Source: Methylococcaceae bacterium
GTDB lineage: Bacteria; Pseudomonadota; Gammaproteobacteria; Methylococcales; Methylomonadaceae
Direction of reading: 5' to 3'
DNA: 33,680 bases
Assembly: GCA_020048335.1 (NCBI GenBank)
Contig: JAIFMS010000016.1
Span: forward strand, 1-33,680
In this document: piece after piece, positions 32,915-33,680 of the stretch
Layout: each line of letters begins with the position of its first letter
How positions within the stretch are numbered: the first letter of the stretch is position 1
Program-made: the position numbers and the translations under genes
The notes under the pieces: model-generated
The model's input: the letters and a program-made list of their open reading frames with translations, nothing else
The model's database searches: none
What the model was told of the DNA's origin: nothing

Positions 32915-33680
32915 AGTTGCTCTCAGTCATCATCACCACTTATAACTGGGAAACTGCCTTAGAACGTTGTCTTAACAGCTTGTTTGCTCAAACGGATAAC
33001 CAATTTGAAATTATTATTGCCGATGATGGCTCGGGTGTTGCAACCCACACTTTAATTGCCGAATTAATTGAACAAAGCCCTGTGCCGCTGCGCCATTGTT
33101 TTCACGAAGATAAGGGCTTTCGTGCAGGGACGATTCGCAATCAGGCGGTATTAGCCAGTCGCGGCGACTATTTAATTTTTTTAGATGGCGATTGTGTGGT
33201 GTTTCGCCATTTTATTCAACGGCACAGACAGCTTATGCAGGCGGGTTATTTTGTGGCAGGGAATCGGGTGTTGCTTAACCAAGCTTTTACCCAAGCCGTT
33301 TTAAGCGCACCAATTCAACTGCCTGAAAAATCATTTTTACATTTTGTGGGATGGCGATTACAAGGGAAAATCAATCGTTTATTGCCCTTGTTATATCTGC
33401 CAGTGAATTTTTTGCGTTTGCAACGTCCACAGTATTGGCAACAAGCGATGACCTGTAATTTAGCGATGTGGAAACAGGATTTTATTACCGTGAATGGCTT
33501 TGACCAATTATTTGAAGGCTGGGGCTATGAAGACTCGGACTTGGTGATTCGTCTAATTCATGCAGGAATTAGGCGCAAAGAAGGACGCTTTGCCGTGCCT
33601 GTGTTGCATTTATGGCATCAACAAAACGACCGCTCTGAACAGCAGCGCAATTATCAACGCTTGCAGGAACGCTTGGCAAA
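32911..33680 (+). CDS. Family 2 glycosyltransferase (partial, C-terminus off the window)
   Basis: The frame starts at ATG 32911, overlapping the previous stop, and stays open for 256 codons to the right edge. It opens MKLLSVIITTYNWETALERC and has IIIADDGSG, the metal-binding DGD (92-94) in FLDGDCVV, and later CNLAMWKQDFITVNGFD and WGYEDSDLVIRL (204-215). The last matches the galactosyltransferase-like C-terminal region found in some GT2 enzymes. It probably works with the preceding transferase on LPS core or another surface polysaccharide; the donor is unknown. Confidence 0.9.
   Translation, partial: MKLLSVIITTYNWETALERCLNSLFAQTDNQFEIIIADDGSGVATHTLIAELIEQSPVPLRHCFHEDKGFRAGTIRNQAVLASRGDYLIFLDGDCVVFRHFIQRHRQLMQAGYFVAGNRVLLNQAFTQAVLSAPIQLPEKSFLHFVGWRLQGKINRLLPLLYLPVNFLRLQRPQYWQQAMTCNLAMWKQDFITVNGFDQLFEGWGYEDSDLVIRLIHAGIRRKEGRFAVPVLHLWHQQNDRSEQQRNYQRLQERLA

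Noticed and set aside
1-33680. CRISPR array, prophage, transposon or defence island
   Set aside because: No regularly spaced repeats, integrase, transposase or known defence gene is present in the window; the gene content is housekeeping and envelope related.

Overview
The window looks like chromosome of a moderately AT-rich gammaproteobacterium. It carries the pilB-pilC-pilD / coaE / zapD / yacG block and the lptM-lysA-dapF block, both typical of gammaproteobacteria, together with dsbB, rph-rdgB and folA. A type II sulfide:quinone oxidoreductase (broken here) and a type IV pilus machine fit a sulfur-oxidising, surface-motile lineage such as Beggiatoaceae/Thiotrichales. That taxonomic guess is inference; no rRNA gene is present to test it. 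I found no tRNA, rRNA, CRISPR array, transposase, integrase or phage gene.

Layout. 1-920 (-): 5' part of a Lon-like AAA+ protease. 1154-6583 (+): type IV pilus assembly genes (pilB, pilC, pilD) running into coaE, zapD and yacG. 6657-7529: an unrecognised membrane-anchored protein. 7670-8940: sulfide:quinone oxidoreductase split by an exact 17-bp tandem duplication, followed by a strong terminator. 8985-11401 (-): folA overlapping a P1B-type metal ATPase. 11459-12493: asparaginase-family protein. 12624-14151: three small secreted helical proteins that are paralogues of each other, in +, -, + orientation. 14209-15530 (-): rph and rdgB, overlapping. 15754-18338 (+): TerD-family protein, sulfotransferase, moaB and a DUF423 membrane protein. 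18474-21697: a VWA-TPR (BatB/BatC-like) protein and citrate synthase. 21738-24570 (-): dsbB and a two-gene potassium channel/RCK system. 24658-25023: SpoIIAA-like protein. 25091-26476 (-): DUF2333 and DUF4389 proteins. 26699-29686 (-): lptM, lysA, a membrane protein with a possible Sm-like tail, and dapF. 29926-32132 (+): ABC ATPase and permease. 32162-33680 (+): two family 2 glycosyltransferases, the second running off the end, probably the start of a lipopolysaccharide or polysaccharide locus.

How the genes work together. PilB (extension ATPase), PilC (platform) and PilD (prepilin peptidase) build the pilus base. LysA and DapF act at the end of the lysine/diaminopimelate route, and LptM helps the outer-membrane LPS machine, so that block serves the envelope. 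DsbB supplies oxidising power to the periplasm. The channel and the separate RCK protein probably act together in ion homeostasis.

Most notable points. Two otherwise conserved metabolic genes carry small disrupting changes. sqr has a 17-bp tandem duplication that frameshifts it before its second catalytic cysteine. lysA has a fossil start (MDYFNY) out of frame with the rest of the protein, which implies a short deletion. Other points are the three-paralogue secreted family, the Sm-like membrane protein inside the lysA-dapF operon, an RCK protein lacking the usual glycine motif, and hairpins in the terD leader. I did not see convincing evidence for a wholly new defence or mobile system.
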